The notes below the pieces were generated by a model, which ran no database searches, was not told where the DNA came from, and saw only the letters and a program-made list of their open reading frames with translations. The translations under genes were made by a program, and so were the position numbers. From assembly GCA_027972325.1 (NCBI GenBank), contig JAPMOS010000023.1, forward strand, positions 72,001 through 136,000: DNA of 64,000 nucleotides, written 5' to 3'. This DNA is from Paratrimastix pyriformis (taxonomy: Eukaryota > Preaxostyla > Paratrimastigidae). Below, in pieces: positions 52,701 through 63,400 of the stretch; position 1 is the stretch's first letter, and the number at the start of each line of letters is the position of its first letter.

Positions 52701-53044
52701 GCGGTTGTTGTTCGGGGCCTCACCCGTGCACTTTCCTTTCCCCGTCGGCGATTTTGGCCCGGACAGCCCGCCTGCTGCCGCCCGCCCCGTCCAACGTCCG
52801 TCAAACCCCTCCGCCCCGCCCAACCGTCGTCACGTCCCCGTGTCCCCCATGTCCCCCATCTCACCTAACGCCTCTCGCCGTCCCTCCTTTAGATGATGAC
52901 CTGGAGGCACTGTTCTCCTCCCGCCTCTCGGGTTTCGGTGCGGCCCCGGCCGCTCCCGCCTCTCCCGCCGTGGTGGCTCCCGCCCCGGTTCCATCACCCG
53001 CCGCGTCTCCTGCCGCTTCGGGGACTTTCAATCCCTTCGCTTAG
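49705..53044 (+). CDS. Ankyrin-repeat protein with clathrin-box and NPF motifs
   Basis: Start 49705 (MQYPFREGNPFFQAALRGDV). Exons read ankyrin repeats: NALHVAAAHGFVDVVRVLLT, TALHLAVEGHHPEVVIALLE, SPLHLAALQGDVAMMQLFLR, GPIHYAAQCNSVEAVQLLLA, MTPLLAAIKA, SVDVIRYLLSQPSTNVEART. Then AQNLLNEAGLPTEVHKGLSE, and an Ala/Pro linker carrying PLIDLSG and PLLDLFG, which are clathrin-box sequences. The last exon has DDDLEALFSSRLSGFG and ends GTFNPFA, an NPF motif for EH domains. The combination suggests an endocytic adaptor that binds cargo or membrane through ankyrin repeats and coat proteins through short motifs. I know no standard family with this layout. Main donors are GTCTGT and GTCCGT; one junction near 50650-50775 is not resolved in phase. 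Confidence 0.8.
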
Positions 53045-53262
53045 AGGAGCCTGCAGTTTTCTGGGCCGTGGCGATCGAATAACTGGATTTGTCCACTGAT
53101 GAGATCGGAATTTTCTCCATAGATCCGAATCGGATCCTTCGAGAATGATCAAGACAATTCTTGCTTTGGTTCCGACTGTCCCCGGGCTGGACTCTTTGGC
53201 AACCCTCTTCTTAAACGGGTCTCACTCACCCGTGGCAGTTTTTAAAGCGGTTTTTGAAACCA

Positions 53263-55440
53263 TGAGCTCCCCTCGCCTTCGTGTGACCGTGGTTCGCGGT
53301 CAAAACCTCATGCGTTCTGCCTTTGCTCAAGTTTGCGATCCAGTCCGTTTTTTTGGGACTCCGGGCATTGATCATCCCCCCCCCCTCTCCAGTACACTCG
53401 GGTGACGATCAGTCACCAGCGTTTCATGACATCCACCAAAACGGCTTGCTGCGACCCCGTTTGGAACGGCCCGTCGGATTATTCTGCCTCTTCGTGAGCT
53501 CACATCAAGATTTCTTCTTCCAGAATCGTTCGTGTTTGAGATGCGTCCTACCTTCCGTCAAATGACAGTGGAAGTTTTCGACAAGGTTTGGGCTTTCTTT
53601 TTCCCTCGGTTTTGTTCATCTCGCATCATCCACCAGGACCGTGTCAAAATCACCCGCGAGGTTCCTCTAGGCTTCTCCACTGTTGATCTGTCTTCCGTCC
53701 TGCGCGAGCTCACCGAGGGGCAGCTTTCCCGCGAATTCGAGGGTTCTGCCACCATCACCCCGGTCGCCAGGTCCGCAATCGCCTCCATTGTCAGTCCCTT
53801 GTCACCACCTTGCAGTCCGCTGATGGGCACCAAGTACTACACAAACCCCGTTGGGCTGACCCGCCGGCCGGCCTCATCCCTGGGGATGTCCGGCACCGCC
53901 ACCGCCCGTGCCGTTGCCCCGGCGACGTACACCAAGGTGGCCAAGCGGACGGTGAACACCCTCTATGGGACCCTCGAGCTCGCCTTCTCCCTGGGCGACC
54001 AGCCGGCGCCCCTGCCCTCGTCCCGTCCGTTGCTCAACCTCCCCCACTCCGCCTCGCAGGCACGCACTGCCGTTTCTTCTCTTGCCGCTCCCATGTGCTG
54101 CTCCTCCCTTCGCTCACTTCTCCACTTCCTCTGTCCTCTGTCCTCTGCTCCCCCCCCCCCCCCCCCCACCCCCCCCTGGCAGTTCTTCCCGCCACTGCGG
54201 CGGCGACAGCGTCCCTTTCCAGCACGGGCACCCAGCAGCACCTCCCGGCCGGCTCCCCGCCCCGCCCGGCCGCCACGGCCACGGCCACGGCCATCTCCCC
54301 AGCCCAGCCTCCGCGCCCCAGCCCCAGCCCCAGCCCCGCCCCGGCCCAGCCCAGCCCGCCAGCGCGGCCCCATCAGCCTGCCGCCACCCATCGCCGAGGC
54401 GCCCTTCGCATACAACAGCCGCTACCGGCGGGAGTACCAGCTGCTCGACCGGCTGGGGCCGTCAACCTGGCCCGGTTCCAGCCGCCCCCAACGTCGACAT
54501 CCAGCGGGTGCTCTTCATCGTGTGCATGCCCGTCCGTCGGCCTTGCCCCGCCTCGATCTACCTCACCCCCACCCATCGTCAACCTCACCCCCACCCATCG
54601 TCGACCTCACCCCCACCCATCGTCGACATCACCCACCCCCACCCATCGTCGACATCACCCACCCCCACCCATCGTCGACATCACCCACCCCCACCCATCG
54701 TCGACATCACCCCCACCCATCGTCGACATCACCCCCACCCATCGTCGACCTCACCACGATCTCACACACTCTCTCCCCACCTCCCCACCCACCCCCATGC
54801 CCGCCAGTACGAGGGCTACGAGCACACCCTCCGTGCGGGCCCCATCAACGACTGCATCCAGGTGGCTCAGTACTTCCGGGGCAGCAGTACCACGTGTACT
54901 ACATCGCCGACGCCACCCCGCTGCAGTTCATGGCCTGGTATCACCGCTTCCTGCACTGGACCAAGGGCGAGCTGGTCCTGTACTACTCACGGCACGTCGG
55001 TCCGTGCCGACATCGCCCCGCGGCGGGGGAGAGCGATGGGTCGACGGCTTCGTGACCATCCCACGGCCGCATCACCGTCTTCATAACCCCCCTCCCCCCG
55101 TCTTCATGCCACATTCCTCCCACGTCTTTATCATCCCCTCGTCTTTATCATCCCCCGTCTTCGTCTTCATCTTCACCACTGTCGTCCCCCCCCCCCCTCC
55201 CTCCCACCCTCCCACCCATCATGGCCCTGGCTGCCCGGCGGACGCAGATTCCCGACCAGGAAGGCGACGAGGCCGACGGGCAGGACGAGGCGCTGGTCTT
55301 CTGCAACGAGGGCGGCCGCAACCAGGGCGGCAAGCGCATCCAAGGCGCCAAGCCCGAGAAGGGCATCACCGAGAGTCGCCCCACGCGCATGCTGCTGCTG
55401 TGATGATGAGATTGGGTGGTGGTGGTGGTGGTGGTGGTGG

Positions 55441-55523
<83 letters not shown>

Positions 55524-58349
55524 CTCCTTGACGGCAGCCGTTTTGTGCATTCTGGCCCTCAATCCCACCATTTCACACGCCATCTCCCCCCGCCCCTCCC
55601 CTCCTTCCCCCCCGGGCAGACACGGTCTCTGACGACGTGCTGAACAACACCCTGGTGGAGGAGAAGGACGACCCCAACCTGCGGGTGGTGCTGATCACCG
55701 ACTGCTGCCACTCCGGCTCCATGTTCGACCTCAGCGGCGCCTCGGGGGCCTCCCGTCCGTCCGCCCCTACATGACCCCGCATTCATATATGATGATGACA
55801 CGACACATCACACACCACGACACATCACACACAGAGATGGCACACATAGCACACACACAGAGATGGCACACATAGCACACACAGAGATGGCACACATAGC
55901 ACACACAGAGATGGCACACATAGCACACACAGAGATGGCACACATAGCACACACAGAGATGGCACACGTGACACACACAGAGATGGCACACATAGCACAC
56001 ACAGAGATGGCACACGCATGGCACACACACAGAGATGGCACACGTATGATGCGCATGACACACCGAGACGCACACAAAGATGACACATGACAGTTCGACT
56101 GACAAGCACAGGCGCAGAGATCAAATGAACCGAAATTGTCTTTCTTCCCTTCTGAGTTGCCGTGATGAAATCGCCAATTGGGCTCCCCCCATAAGCCGCC
56201 GCGTCCTGCGTTCCCCCGCCCCACCATCACAGCCACCACCACATTCATGCTCGTTCCCTCCCCCCATCCACCTTCCATCCCCTCCACCCCGCAGGCAAGC
56301 GCCCCCCGCCACCCAACGTGGTCACCATCGCCGCCTCTGCCGACTCGCAGACGGCCAAGCAGCTCAACCTGGGCGACGGGGTGGAGCGGGGCATCTTCAC
56401 CTACAGTATGGTCACATACCTGCAGCAGAACCCGGGCGCCTCGTTTACCGCCATGCGGGTCGCCGTCCAGCAGAAGCTCAAGGTCCCCACGGGCGCCTCT
56501 TGCCATTGCCATCGTCGGCATCAGCATCAGCATCAGCATCAGCATCAGCATCGTCGGCATCAGCATCAGCGTTAGCATCAGCATCAGCTCAGCATCAGCA
56601 TCAGCATCAGCATCAGCATCAGCATCAGCATCAGCATCAGCATCAGCATCAGCATCGAGTCGTCATCAGTGCATCGCCATCAGGATCCAGCGTATCGTAT
56701 GAGTGCACCCGATTGACATATCCTTCTCCATTTTCCTCCCCGCCCTCCTCCTCTGCCCCTGCGATGTGTGATGTTCGTCCCGGCCGTGAGCAGAAGGTGC
56801 AGGCGCAGAGCGTGCAGATTATCGCCGTCCGGCCGGATCTGCTCGACCAGCCCGTCATCAGGCCCCTCCAGAGCCTGCCCCCACCATCCTCCGTCCGTCG
56901 CCCCCGCCGCCCCCCCATCGCCCGCTGGCCCTCCCCTCCCGCCCCCCGCCAGCACCTTCCCGCCAACCACGCACCCAGATCTCTGCACCCCCGTGCAACC
57001 CAAACCACACCCCACCATCCGGGCCAACGCCACACACGCACACATTTCTTCCTGTTTCTCCCGCACGCACGCACCCGGGTTTGGGTGGGGACAGCCAACG
57101 AGGGCATCGCCTACACGGCCGTCGCCCCAGCGGCCGTGGTTGCCCAGCCCGTGGGCGTGCCGGCCTCCATCCCGACCCTGGCCCCGCCCCCGCTGCCCGT
57201 CCGACCCGCACAGCACTACGCCTACCCGTCCAAGTACCGCATGGAGTCCGCACCGCACCTGCCACGCCCGCCACCACACACCTGTCCAAGTACCGCATGG
57301 AGTCCGCACCGCACCGCACCGCACCGCACCGCACACCTGCCACGCACCCATCCGGACGCCATCATGCGCAGTGAGCCCAGACCCACCCTCTCACCACATC
57401 CTCATCGTCCGGCTGGTAGCTACCAAGCAGGAGCTGGACCGTGACCTCCCCATGCTCACCACCACATCCCCACCCACATCCCCCCTCACCATCCTCATAG
57501 CTACCAGGAGCTGGACCGGATGGGGGCCATCAACGTGGGCGTGGTCGGCATGCCGGACAGCCTCGCCGTCCCGTACGCCGTCTTCCTCACCTGTCCGCTG
57601 CCCCCTCCCACCCATGCCTGCATCCCCCCCACCCATATGCCTACCATGCCCCCACCCCCATGCCTGCATCCCCAGACTCATCTGCATTCACCTCGGACCA
57701 TCATCATTCGTCGCATCTCATGCTCACGATGATGGCGGTGGCGGTGGCGGTGGCGGTGGCGGTGGCGGTGGCGGTGGCGGTGGCGGTGGCGGTGTGGCGC
57801 AGGCATGCCCTACGAGGGCCTGCAGCACACCCTGGGCAAGGGCCCCATCAACGATTGCAAGCAGTTCGCCAAGCTCTTCCTCGCCCGCGGCTACGCGGTC
57901 CGCACTCTGTCCCCTCGCCCCAACACATGCAGGCACACCTGCTGACGGGCAGCGCACTGTCGTCATCATCATCATCATCACCACAACCACAACCACAACC
58001 ACAACCACCATCACCACCATCATCATCATCATCACCACCACCACACCACCATCACCACAACAGCAGCAGCAGCACCGATCATCAGCACCATCATGCTGAT
58101 GATGGTGCTCTTGTATCATCATCACCATTATTCTTCTGCAGGTGTTCATCATCAGCAGCAGCATCATCATCACCATTCTTGTGTCTGCAGGTGTTCTACG
58201 TTGTGGACGCGACCCCGTCGCAGTACCTGCAGTGGTACAGCTTCCTGCTGAAGCACGTCACCAACGAGCTGATCCTCTACTTCAGCGGCCACGGCTCGCA
58301 GATCCCCGACGAGGAGCACGACGAGCCCGACGGATTCGATGAGGTCTGC

Positions 58350-58394
<45 letters not shown>

Positions 58395-59836
58395 CTCCTC
58401 CCTCGGGATGTGACTACTTGGGACCCCCCGCTCAATGGTCATACTCCCCCCCCAACCGCCCATGACCAGGTTCTGGTGCTGTACGATGCCACCCGTCGGA
58501 AGGCGCCCATTGTCCCGCACCACGGCGTCTCCGAGTGGGGCATCACCGTCCGTTCCCCGCCACTGTCACTGTCACTTGTCACTGTCACTGCCACTGTCAC
58601 TGTCACTTGTCACTTGTCACTGTCACTGCCACTGTCAGTCACTGTCACTGTCACTGCCACTGTCAGTCACTGTCACTGTCACTGTCACTGTCACTTGTCA
58701 CTTGTCACTTGTCACTTGTCACTTGTCACTGTCACTGTCCCGCCCCGTCCCGCCCCATCCCGCCCCGCGTGCCAACCGCCCCCGTGCCGTGCCCCCCCAG
58801 CTCATCAGCAGCTCTCCTTCTCCTTGGCGCCCCTCCTTGTGTCACCTCGGGCAGGATGACGTGCTCTACGAGCAGCTGGCCGCCGACAAGCTGCCCTCCC
58901 TCAAGGTGTTCATCGTCCGTCCCGCCACATCCCGCCACACACCCCCTGTCTCCATCACCCCTCCCCTCCCACCTCTCACCTCTGCATCGCCCCACCACTC
59001 CGCCACGTCCCCATCACCTCATGGCTCCATCACCGCTCCATCACCTCATGCCCTCATCACCTCATGGCTCCATCACCTCATGGCTCCATCACCTCATGGT
59101 TCCATCACCCCGGTCGATACTCGCCTGTTTGTGTCCCGTGCCTGGCCGGCTGGGTGTGGTGGCTGGGTGCAGATCACGGACTGCTGCCACAGCGGGTCCA
59201 TGTTCGACGTGAGCGCCCACGCCCAGAACGTCGCCGCCGCGGGGGAGCTCGGCCACTCCGTGCCCCCGCGCAACGTCCGTCCCCCGCCCCGCCCCCTGCC
59301 CCAATCCCGCCCGCAGTTGCGGTTGGTGGCTCCTGCCCCAATCCCGCTCCTCCCCCGCCATGTGGCTATCCCCAGGTGGCACCATCCCATTTTGTCCCAT
59401 GTCTGGGCGATGCCCTCCCTCACCACCCTCCGTTTTGCCTGCCGACTGGCGCGGGGCGGGGCGGGGTGGTGAGCAGGTCCTGTGCCTGTCTGCGGCCGCG
59501 GACAACGAGACGGCCAAGCAGGTGGTCATGCCCGACGGGGCCGAGCGGGGCGTCTTCACCAACGCGTCCGTCCCCGCCCTCATCCGATCATCATCATCCG
59601 ATCATCATCGTCATCATCATCCGATCGTCATATCCCCTCTCCCTCCCCTCCCTCCCTCCCCCCCCAGGTTCGTGCTGTACATGCAAGCCAACCCGGACGC
59701 GTGGTGGCAGTCGCTGGTGAACTTCCTGGGCAAGAAGATCAAGACCTACTCGAACGTGACCATGTCCACCTCCGACGCGGCCATCGCCGACTGCGCCGTC
59801 ATCAACCCCGAGGCCGCCAAGCTGGCCGTCCAGTAG
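53263..59836 (+). CDS. C2 domain plus two metacaspase domains
   Basis: Exons 53263-53342, 53392-53467, 53524-53585, 53637-53770 and 53816 onward give a C2 domain: LRVTVVRGQNLMRSAF, CDPYTRVTISHQRF, CCDPVWNESFVFEMRP, TVEVFDKDRVK. An in-frame ATG at 53145 could add 39 residues. Metacaspase domain 1 (54400-56500) has YYIADATPLQFMAWY, LVLYYSRH, EGDEADGQDEALV, VLITDCCHSGSMFD. Domain 2 (57240-59836) has YQELDRMGAINVGVV, FYVVDATPSQYLQWY, LILYFSGHGSQIPD, VLVLYDAT, ITDCCHSGSMFDVS and ends KLAVQ. Domain 2 keeps the His/Cys dyad (SGHG, DCCHSG); domain 1 has Arg before the histidine (SRH). I see no start codon with promoter context between them, so one polypeptide is favoured, but two tandem genes are possible. 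C2 suggests Ca-dependent membrane recruitment. Confidence 0.8.
54540..54770. repeat. CCCACCCATCGTCGAC repeat in metacaspase intron
   Basis: About 230 bp of CCCCCACCCATCGTCGACATCA variants lie in the intron upstream of the exon at about 54800, in metacaspase domain 1. Confidence 0.9.
55417..56060. repeat. (GGT)n/(GAT)n run and 22-bp AGATGGCACACATAGCACAC array
   Basis: (GGT)n passes into (GAT)n at about 55417-55522 in one metacaspase intron. A 22-bp tandem array follows in the next intron at about 55840-56040. Confidence 0.9.
56516..56660. repeat. (CAGCAT)n in metacaspase intron
   Basis: Hexamer repeat with CGTCGG interruptions, in the intron after the QQKLK exon of metacaspase domain 1. The same hexamer occurs at about 43440-43512 in a BCAS3 intron. 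Confidence 0.9.
58340..58392. repeat. Poly-C tract of about 40 bases
   Basis: An unbroken C run begins just after the donor that follows the FSGHG exon. It is the longest of many intronic C runs in the window. Confidence 0.95.
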
Positions 59837-60418
59837 GCCGACACCGCCCCCCGTGCGGCTCAACCCCCCCCCCCCCCACACACACACACACGGAGTCTTT
59901 TTTTAAAAAACCTGTAACATGACGACACATCTTTCGGCGGCGAATGCGCCAAAGCCGCGGCCTGGCTGAAGGAAACGAGAGAATCGCGCGACTCTGACAC
60001 GGCCCCCCAACGTCGCCGGGCCGGGTGGGGTCGCACTCTCCGAAACGTTCGATGGGAGAGGGAGTGAGGGCAGGACACAGGACAAGGGCAGGGCAGGACA
60101 AGGGCAGGACAGGACAAGGGCAGGACACAGGACAAGGGCGGGGCGGGGGGGGCAGGGGAGGTGAGGTGAGGTGAGGGCGGGAGGGGAGGAGCCGGGAGTC
60201 AACCAAAAAAAGCTGCCGCAAGAGGCAGAACATCCCCCGCGAGGGAGCGGAGGGAGGGGCAGGGGGGCAAGGGGAAAAAGCAAGAGAGATAGATAGAGAG
60301 AGAATTCGAACAACAAACAACAACTCCAAGAGAACATAAAAAAAGCAAAAGAGAAACCATCGGCTCCAGCAGTGGCGGAACCACAGGCTTGGTCGATGAG
60401 ACATGAGACAAAATGGAG
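59837..60418. other. Convergent gap, nothing recognised
   Basis: 582 bp lie between the metacaspase stop and the nitroreductase stop. It contains a C run with (CA)n at about 59866-59890 and a GGGCAGGACA repeat at about 60060-60140. No gene is seen. Confidence 0.65.
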
Positions 60419-61066
60419 TTATAACCAAACTACATTATCGGTGCGACGGGTGGTATACTCGGGCGGGTTTGTGTAGTCGGGGTGTGGGTAACCTAGCTTT
60501 CGGTGTCGGGATGATGAAAAAGCAGAGACCAGACCCAAGCTGATCGCTATTTGAATCTGTTCCGTTCCTGGTGTGATGCCCAGTTTGCGTTCCAAAAAAT
60601 GGGAAGGATCATCCGCCATAACAGTGAGAACAGGGCAAGCCGCCAGGCCAAGTTCTTCTGCAGCCAGCAAGAGATAAGTTGTGTACACACCGGCGTCGAA
60701 TGTGTTGGTTGATGGGTAACCAGCGGGGACGACCGGAGTTGTGACATAAAGAACGACAGGGGCACCAAAGGTGATGGCATCCGCGACATGGAACCGGTCG
60801 CGCTGGGGCTGGAGCGAGACTCGCTTTTCGATGAGGATTGTAAAAAACGCAGCAATCTCTGCATTCGTGACCCTATTCGTCACCACATATGTCTTCCAGG
60901 GTTGAGCATTCATTGCGGATGGAGCATGACGTGCCAGGGAGAGAAGTTGTTCCAACTTGCTCTGCTCAACCGATCTCTGGAGGAAGCGACGAACACTGTG
61001 CCGTTGAATTAGGACTGAAGGCGGTGGCAACTGGGGGTGTGATGAAAAGCGGGTTCCGCTCGACAT
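60419..61066 (-). CDS. Nitroreductase family flavoprotein, single exon
   Basis: One uninterrupted frame of 215 codons from ATG 61066 to TAA 60419-60421. The N-terminus carries LIQRHSVRRF, the FMN phosphate-binding RxSxRxF signature, then LLSLARHAPSAMNAQPWKTY VV, the NxQPW block of nitroreductases. VVLYVTTPV, FDAGVYTTYLLLAAEELGLA and DPSHFLERKLGITPGTEQIQ IAISLG complete the fold. These FMN enzymes use NAD(P)H to reduce nitro compounds, quinones or enones and are typical of anaerobic or microaerophilic protists and bacteria. It is the only clearly intronless gene here, which may mean recent gain from bacteria; base composition is a little lower in GC than its neighbours. It follows the Smr gene on the same strand, 84 bp downstream. 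Confidence 0.92.
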   Translation of the reverse strand: MSSGTRFSSHPQLPPPSVLIQRHSVRRFLQRSVEQSKLEQLLSLARHAPSAMNAQPWKTYVVTNRVTNAEIAAFFTILIEKRVSLQPQRDRFHVADAITFGAPVVLYVTTPVVPAGYPSTNTFDAGVYTTYLLLAAEELGLAACPVLTVMADDPSHFLERKLGITPGTEQIQIAISLGLVSAFSSSRHRKLGYPHPDYTNPPEYTTRRTDNVVWL

Positions 61067-61150
61067 CAACGGACTGGAGGATCGACTGGAGGACCCCTCG
61101 CTTCAGGTGAAACAGGCTCTCTCGCGTATCAAATCGATCAAAAACGCGGC

Positions 61151-62613
61151 TATTTTCTCGACGTGTCCCAGCGGACAATGAAAAACCCATCGGGATTGAA
61201 AGAATAATGTGCTCTTTGACCCTAAAAGGAGCGGACAAAAAATGAAAAAGGATCAAATCGGAGGTAGTACAGACCTGCAGGAATGCTTCCACAGCTGGAA
61301 CGAGTCGGGCGTGGCCCCTACTGTGCGAGCCGCGCCCTGTGATCAAGATGACACGCGGAGGGTGCTCAGGGGCATCGCGCATCAGCTGGAAATGGGCCTC
61401 CAGAACCCCCAGAGCCTCGTTCACATGCAACCTGGACGCACGTAAGGAGAAGTGATACTGCCTTGAATGGCATGAGTTGAGCAGACCCGTGCAAGTCAAT
61501 CGCATAGGAATCCCGAAGGTGTTCGTTCCTAGAGGGAATCACGCCGCCGTTGCGGCAACCGGCAGGGGTGAGCAGACCGGGCCGTGAAAATCGTGTTGAA
61601 TGCGCGTTCTTGCTCAGGCCTCAGCTTGGCACGCAGCTCGCGCGCCTGTTGAGCCACCGAGAGACCGGCAGGTTGAAGCAGGGTTGGTGCCACTCAGCAT
61701 CCTCCCCCCGAATCGCCCGTCGACCTCCCCCTCCCCCTCCCCCCCTCCCCCCCTCCCCCTCCTCCTCCTCCTCCCCCCCGGACCTTCCTGCTGTACTCGT
61801 GGGCGGCCTTGCCGTCGTGGTTCAGATAAGCCCGGGTGGCGCTCTCGGCGCAATGGGCGATGGCTTGCTGCAGCGCAGCGCACGACTCGCGGGCCGACCG
61901 GTAGAGGCCGTTGGTGTCTGGCCGGTGGGAATCACCCCCCAGGGGGATGTCGGCACATGCACGTGACGCACGGGAAGGGTTTTGATTGGGGCCCGTGAAT
62001 GACGTTGATGGTGGTGGTTGCAAGGTGCCGTGGGTATTGCACCCAGGGGGATACAGACCATTGATGGAGATGGGGGGGGGGGGGGTGGAACAGACCGTCG
62101 GCGTTGTAGATGGGGACGTCGGTCCCCCCGGTGGCCGCCCGGAGGGCCTCGCGCATCGAGAGCGGAATGTGCGCCGCGGGCTGCGGGCTGCCGCTGGGCG
62201 AACGCGACCCTGCACGCGAGCACAACCATCACCCCCGGGAGGGGGGGGGGGGTGTTGGGGGATAGGCGAGTCAGCAATACAACGGGGCCGGCAATCCAGT
62301 GCGCCCCCTGCTCGGCATAAATTGCGCCACCCCCCTGGGGGCCGCACGGTAGGAGGGGAGGACGGGGCGGACTGCTGCGGGGGCGGGGCGGGGGCACAGT
62401 CCCGGTGCGGCCCATGTCCTTCGGGATCGCCTCCAGTTCCTCTTGGGGCGCCGCAGGCTGGCCGTACACGTCCCGGGCAGCACGGACGGCTGGGGCGGGA
62501 GGGAGGGAGGGAGGGAGGGAGGGAGGGAGGGAGGGAGGGAGGGAGGGTGGTGGCTATCACCCCGACCTGACTTGGGTACGAGGGCGTTGCGTGCTCACTT
62601 CGTCCACGGACAT
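61151..62613 (-). CDS. DUF1771-Smr domain protein
   Basis: The last exons are clear: 61221-61151 (YSFNPDGFFIVRWDTSRK, stop TAG), 61431-61275, and before them exons with DUF1771 helices: GLYRSARESCAALQQAIAHC, ATRAYLNHDGKAAHEYSRK, VAQQARELRAKLRPEQERAF NTIF. The Smr core is spliced as YAIDLHG|LHVNEALGVLEAHF with GRGSHSRGHARLVPAVEAFL. LDLHG and GxGxHS are the Smr signatures; the DUF1771-Smr pair is a known eukaryotic arrangement, thought to bind or cleave nucleic acid near stalled ribosomes (N4BP2/Cue2-type). Donors are GTCTGT, GTCCGG, GTCTGC, GTCTGC and GTCTGT. The 5' part is poorly settled: MREALRAATGGTDVPIYNAD and a QPAAPQEELEAIPKDMG exon precede it, and I take ATG 62613 (MSVDEVSTQRPRTQ) as the likely start. 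No CUE domain is seen. Confidence 0.78.
62497..62548. repeat. (GGGA)n microsatellite
   Basis: About thirteen GGGA units lie in the presumed first intron of the Smr gene. Confidence 0.95.
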
Positions 62614-62749
62614 GCCATCAATCGGCTCGTTCCTCCACCCCACCCCACCCCCCACTCCCCCCCCCAACCCCTCCATGAGGTGGGTATCTGCCGGACGGGG
62701 AAGCGATGACGTGTCAGATGAGCCCGCCGAAACCCCATAATTCTGTAGA

Positions 62750-62900
62750 CGTGATTCGAATGGCCAAGGCACGGGTTCGAATCCATTCAATCCCAGATAT
62801 TTTCTGAATGGACAAAAAGAACCGCACCCGCGAGGGATCGAACCCATCGCCTTCAGTACACAGAACGAGCATCTTACCGTTGGACTCCAAGACCCGAAAA
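62750..62900. other. Two tRNA-like T-arm motifs, convergent
   Basis: GGGTTCGAATCC occurs on the plus strand (about 62772) and GGGTTCGATCCC on the minus strand (about 62840), each followed by a T-rich stretch that could end RNA polymerase III transcription. Between 62820 and 62900 the minus strand also has a D-arm-like AACGGTAAGATGC. I could not fold either into a complete cloverleaf: acceptor and anticodon stems do not pair. They may be decayed tRNA genes or split genes. Confidence 0.25.
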
Positions 62901-63400
62901 ATTACGATCTTCAAAACCTGTATTTATAAAGAAGAGGATAGAACAGCGGGGCGGGGGTTACTGCGCAGCATGACGCGTGCAGGCGCTCACGCTGCAAGCC
63001 GACTCGTCTGTGGGGAGTGGTCGATGACGCGATGTGAGGGGCAGCGACGTGGGCGCGACGTGGGCGCGACGTGGGCGGAGGGGTGCGGGCGCTGAGAGTG
63101 AAGAAGCAAAGAGAAGAGAGGGTTGCGTGGCAGAGAGGGAAGGATGTTCGGAGGGTGAAGAGAAGGCGGTGGGGTGGAGGGGTGGGGGGCGGGCGGAGGG
63201 TCGGAGGGTCGGGGTCGGAGGGTCGGGGTGGAGGGGTGAACGGGCGATCAGGGTCAGAGGGTCGGAGGGGCGAGAGGGACGAGGGACGGGGCGGAGAGAC
63301 GAGGTGCGGAGGCACGGAGGGCCCAGGGGCGGAGGGACAGAGAGAGAAAGATGAGGGTGGAGGGTGGACGGAGGGGCGGACGAGCAGAGGGGCAGAAGAG
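62901..63400. other. Purine-rich spacer, nothing recognised
   Basis: G/A-rich sequence grades into the satellite to its right. It contains GGTCGGAGGGTCGGGG-type short repeats at about 63200-63270. No gene is seen. Confidence 0.6.
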
